Below are positions 7,966-10,142 of a DNA stretch of 10,142 nt, piece after piece. The DNA is from Gammaproteobacteria bacterium (lineage in GTDB: Bacteria > Pseudomonadota > Gammaproteobacteria > UBA6429 > Thiohalophilaceae): assembly GCA_003233255.1 (NCBI GenBank), contig QILH01000141.1:1-10142 (forward strand), given 5' to 3'. Each line of letters opens with the position of its first letter. The first letter of the stretch is position 1. Position numbers and translations under genes: made by a program. Below the pieces are notes generated by a model. It was given only the letters and a program-made list of their open reading frames with translations. It did not search any database and was not told where the DNA came from.

Positions 7966-9057
7966 TTAGAGAATACTTTTTTGTAAATCCTCAAATACTT
8001 TCTTTTCTACGCGAGAGAAATCATCCGTCACCTCGCCATTGGATTTTAATTTAACACGGGTTGATTCGCCATTATCCTCTAGAATAATTAAATATTTTAG
8101 GTGCTTCGGTGCTTCGACCCCTTTGGTAAAAATCGCTCCAAACAAACCGCCATCATCAGGTATGACAAAGGTTTCAGGCAAACTTACGTAAAATACCCCA
8201 GCTGAACGGTTTTTATCTTCGACCAGATAACCCAGACGGTCCAGTGCAATGCCCACATGACGCCAGCCACGGGCAAAAGGCTCATTAATTATAAAGGTCA
8301 GTTTGTCATCAACTACGTTGACTTCAGCGACCTTTTTACTCTTGGCCGAAGCAATGTTTTCCTTAGCCAGAACTTCGTTTAAGCCTCGGAAAGCCATGAA
8401 GCGCATAAGTAACTCGACTTCCAGGTCTGGATCAGACTCTCGCGGAACCCATTTAGTAGTGACTATCGATATATTGTCATCTTCACCTTCGATTATCTCG
8501 CGCATACCTTGATGGTTAATAAATACGCGCGATACTTTTTTCTCCGCATCCCACTCCAGTCGGATTCGATATTTATCCATTAATTCACTAGAAGCAAAAA
8601 TGCTATTGAATAATGAAGACAGAAATCCTGTTGGTGCCTCGTTTCCGTTCTCACGCCAATTCGTTTCTAAATAACCAATCTGGGGGGTTTCCAGTTTAAA
8701 CTCAAAACCCAGACGCAGAAAAAACTGGCGCAAATCATTCCAGACCTCGTGACCGGGGGCCGAGACCTCTAACCAGAATAAACTACCATTGCGCACAAAA
8801 TTCATACCATGATACTCACGTTCAAGGCGCGACGACGGTTTGCCTTTTATGCTTTCCTCATAACCTGAATAAGTTTTGATGTTTTGTGATAATTCGGGCA
8901 ACTTTTCGGCACCCACATCAGGACGGTCTAAGCCAGGAGGAACGTCCAGATCACCCAATTCCTTAGACGCCTCGTAAACGCCTTTGTAATCACGTGTGGT
9001 TGAAGTGCATGCAGTTAAAGTGAATACCAATAAAATAAAAACTAAACGAAACGTCAT
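7966..9057 (-). CDS. bamC: Outer membrane assembly lipoprotein BamC
   Basis: BamC is an accessory lipoprotein of the BAM complex, which folds beta-barrel proteins into the outer membrane; it binds BamD. The product has 363 residues, slightly longer than E. coli BamC (344). The N-terminus is a lipoprotein signal, with hydrophobic residues 5-15 and the lipobox LTAC, so Cys17 would be lipidated. After it comes a low-complexity stretch with YKGVYEASKELGDLDVPPGLDRP, corresponding to the unstructured BamD-binding segment of the family. Two alpha/beta (helix-grip) domains follow, roughly residues 85-205 and 235-360, joined by a linker near ENIASAKSKKVAEV. Sequence conservation in this family is low, so the call rests on the signal, the domain plan and the position after dapA. 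The ATG at 9057 has AGAGAG upstream. It lies 18 bp after dapA and 18 bp before the hydrolase gene. Confidence 0.9.
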   Translation of the reverse strand: MTFRLVFILLVFTLTACTSTTRDYKGVYEASKELGDLDVPPGLDRPDVGAEKLPELSQNIKTYSGYEESIKGKPSSRLEREYHGMNFVRNGSLFWLEVSAPGHEVWNDLRQFFLRLGFEFKLETPQIGYLETNWRENGNEAPTGFLSSLFNSIFASSELMDKYRIRLEWDAEKKVSRVFINHQGMREIIEGEDDNISIVTTKWVPRESDPDLEVELLMRFMAFRGLNEVLAKENIASAKSKKVAEVNVVDDKLTFIINEPFARGWRHVGIALDRLGYLVEDKNRSAGVFYVSLPETFVIPDDGGLFGAIFTKGVEAPKHLKYLIILEDNGESTRVKLKSNGEVTDDFSRVEKKVFEDLQKSIL

Positions 9058-9075
9058 AAATACTCTCTAAAAAAC

Positions 9076-9954
9076 TTAAGCTGCAACGTGTGCTTGTTTA
9101 AGCGCCGCGCGAACTGTGTCATGGTAGGGGGTTGACAGGATGGTTAACGGTAAGCGTATTCCATTACCAATCAGTCCCATATCAAATAGTGCCCATTTAA
9201 CCGGAATAGGATTGGCCTCAACAAATAAATCGGTATGCAGTGCCATTAAACTCTCATTAATTTTGTTAGCTTTCGCCTTATCACCGGCAAGCGCGGCCAC
9301 ACACATATCATGCATTGCCTGTGGCGCAACATTCGTGGTGACCGAGATAACCCCATGGGCGCCTGCCAGTATTAATTCCATTGCCGTAGCATCATCGCCA
9401 CTGTAGATGGCAAAACCATCCGGCGCGCCTGCCAGGATATCCCGGCAACGTGATATATCACCTGTAGCCTCTTTGATGCCAATGATATTTTCAATTTTCG
9501 CCAGCCGAATCGCCGTATCCGGGCTCATATCGACCGCAGTACGACCCGGTACATTATATAGTATCTGTGGAATATCCACAGCCTCAGAAATGGCTTTGTG
9601 GTGTAAATACAGACCTTGCTGGGTCGGTTTATTGTAATAGGGGGTCACCAGCAGACAGGCGTCTGCGCCCGCCTCTTTGGCGCAACGGGTCAAATCGATG
9701 GCTTCCAGGGTCGAATTAGAGCCGGTACCTGCAATCACCGGGATGCGGCCATTGACCACTTTTACCGTGCGCCGAATGACATAGCAATGCTCTTCTTCGT
9801 CGAGCGTTGCCGATTCACCGGTGGTACCCACGGCCACAATCGCATCCGTCCCATTTTCAATATGAAACTCGATCAATGACTCTAGCGCCTTCTCATCGAT
9901 GGCCCCATCGTCGGTCATTGGCGTGACCAACGCGACCATACTGCCACGAAACAT
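9076..9954 (-). CDS. dapA: 4-hydroxy-tetrahydrodipicolinate synthase (DHDPS)
   Basis: DapA condenses pyruvate with aspartate semialdehyde, the first step committed to diaminopimelate and lysine. The product has 292 residues, as in E. coli, and the numbering coincides. The Schiff-base lysine is Lys161 (GIKEATGD). The catalytic triad residues Thr44, Tyr107 and Tyr133 are present, as are Arg138, which binds the substrate carboxylate, and GTTGES (43-48). Of the lysine feedback-site residues known in E. coli, Ser48, Ala49, His56, Asn80, Glu84 and Tyr106 are kept, while His53 is Glu. Keeping His56 and Glu84 suggests that lysine inhibition is retained. The ATG at 9954 is preceded by GGGGAAG. It is the first gene of the operon inside the window. 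The enzyme is a cytoplasmic TIM barrel, a homotetramer in most bacteria. Confidence 0.98.
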   Translation of the reverse strand: MFRGSMVALVTPMTDDGAIDEKALESLIEFHIENGTDAIVAVGTTGESATLDEEEHCYVIRRTVKVVNGRIPVIAGTGSNSTLEAIDLTRCAKEAGADACLLVTPYYNKPTQQGLYLHHKAISEAVDIPQILYNVPGRTAVDMSPDTAIRLAKIENIIGIKEATGDISRCRDILAGAPDGFAIYSGDDATAMELILAGAHGVISVTTNVAPQAMHDMCVAALAGDKAKANKINESLMALHTDLFVEANPIPVKWALFDMGLIGNGIRLPLTILSTPYHDTVRAALKQAHVAA

Positions 9955-10142
9955 ATCTTCCCCTATTTACTATATGGTTATTAACCGGATAAAAACGTCA
10001 TGGTATCGACCTGCTGGGTCGAAAACAAGCGCTTTACCCCGTAAGCAGATCCCCGCCAGATGTACTCCCGGTCAGGGCTCACGACCGAACCAATCATTTT
10101 CCTCAACAAGCAAAATAGCCGTCTAACCATGGACTCAAGAGG
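9955..10142 (-). other. Leader region of dapA, no convincing gene
   Basis: The stretch holds the dapA ribosome site (GGGGAAG, 9963-9957) and a possible -10 box TATAGT (9974-9969) that lacks a good -35 partner. It also has a small odd palindrome GGTTA-T-TAACC (9976-9986) and an inverted repeat TCGACC/GGTCGA (10006-10011 and 10017-10022). A minus-strand frame is open from the edge to TAA at 9981-9983 (53 codons). It uses many codons rare in the neighbouring genes (AGA, AGG, CGG, GGG, CTA) and has no recognisable motif, so I do not call it a gene. The true dapA promoter may lie here or beyond the edge. Confidence 0.4.

Noticed and set aside
10000..10140. tRNA or other stable RNA gene
   Set aside because: No cloverleaf with a T-loop GGTTCRA and a paired acceptor stem could be traced on either strand, and the inverted repeats are short.
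9981..10142. Minus-strand frame open from the window edge to TAA at 9981-9983 as the end of an upstream protein
   Set aside because: Its 53 codons have unusual codon use for this window and no motif I recognise. A frame of this length can stay open by chance, so it is recorded only within the leader region.

Overview
The window comes from a gammaproteobacterium of moderate G+C. Every protein reads as a chromosomal housekeeping or signalling gene close to its E. coli or Pseudomonas counterpart, and the order dapA-bamC-metallo-hydrolase-purC is the one I know from Pseudomonas. I cannot fix the genus. The sigma-28 type promoter and the methyl-accepting chemotaxis protein suggest a flagellated, chemotactic organism. 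All recognised genes lie on the minus strand, so transcription runs from right to left, and I see no phage, insertion sequence, CRISPR or other mobile DNA.

Layout from right to left. (1) 9955-10142 has no convincing gene and is the leader of dapA. (2) 9076-9954 dapA, 7966-9057 bamC, 7186-7947 a WalJ/YycJ-like metallo-beta-lactamase-fold hydrolase and 6454-7167 purC form a compact operon. Its three intergenic gaps are each exactly 18 bp, and it ends in a strong intrinsic terminator at 6392-6423. (3) 4191-6242 is a stand-alone transmembrane chemoreceptor with a long extracytoplasmic sensor region, preceded by a near-consensus FliA (sigma-28) promoter at 6327-6353. (4) 4059-4190 is an intergenic region with two perfect inverted repeats and a candidate parE promoter. 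(5) 2157-4046 parE and 1-2128 parC (3' end cut off by the window edge) encode the two subunits of topoisomerase IV and are probably cotranscribed.

Functionally the window has three units. The first combines lysine/diaminopimelate synthesis (DapA), outer-membrane protein assembly (BamC), a predicted nuclease-like hydrolase and purine synthesis (PurC). The second is one flagellar-regulon chemoreceptor. The third is the chromosome decatenation enzyme. All seven proteins look intact apart from the truncation of parC at the edge. The most notable non-coding signals are the sigma-28 promoter, the paired palindromes upstream of parE and the TTG start of the hydrolase gene. I found nothing that amounts to a new biological system.
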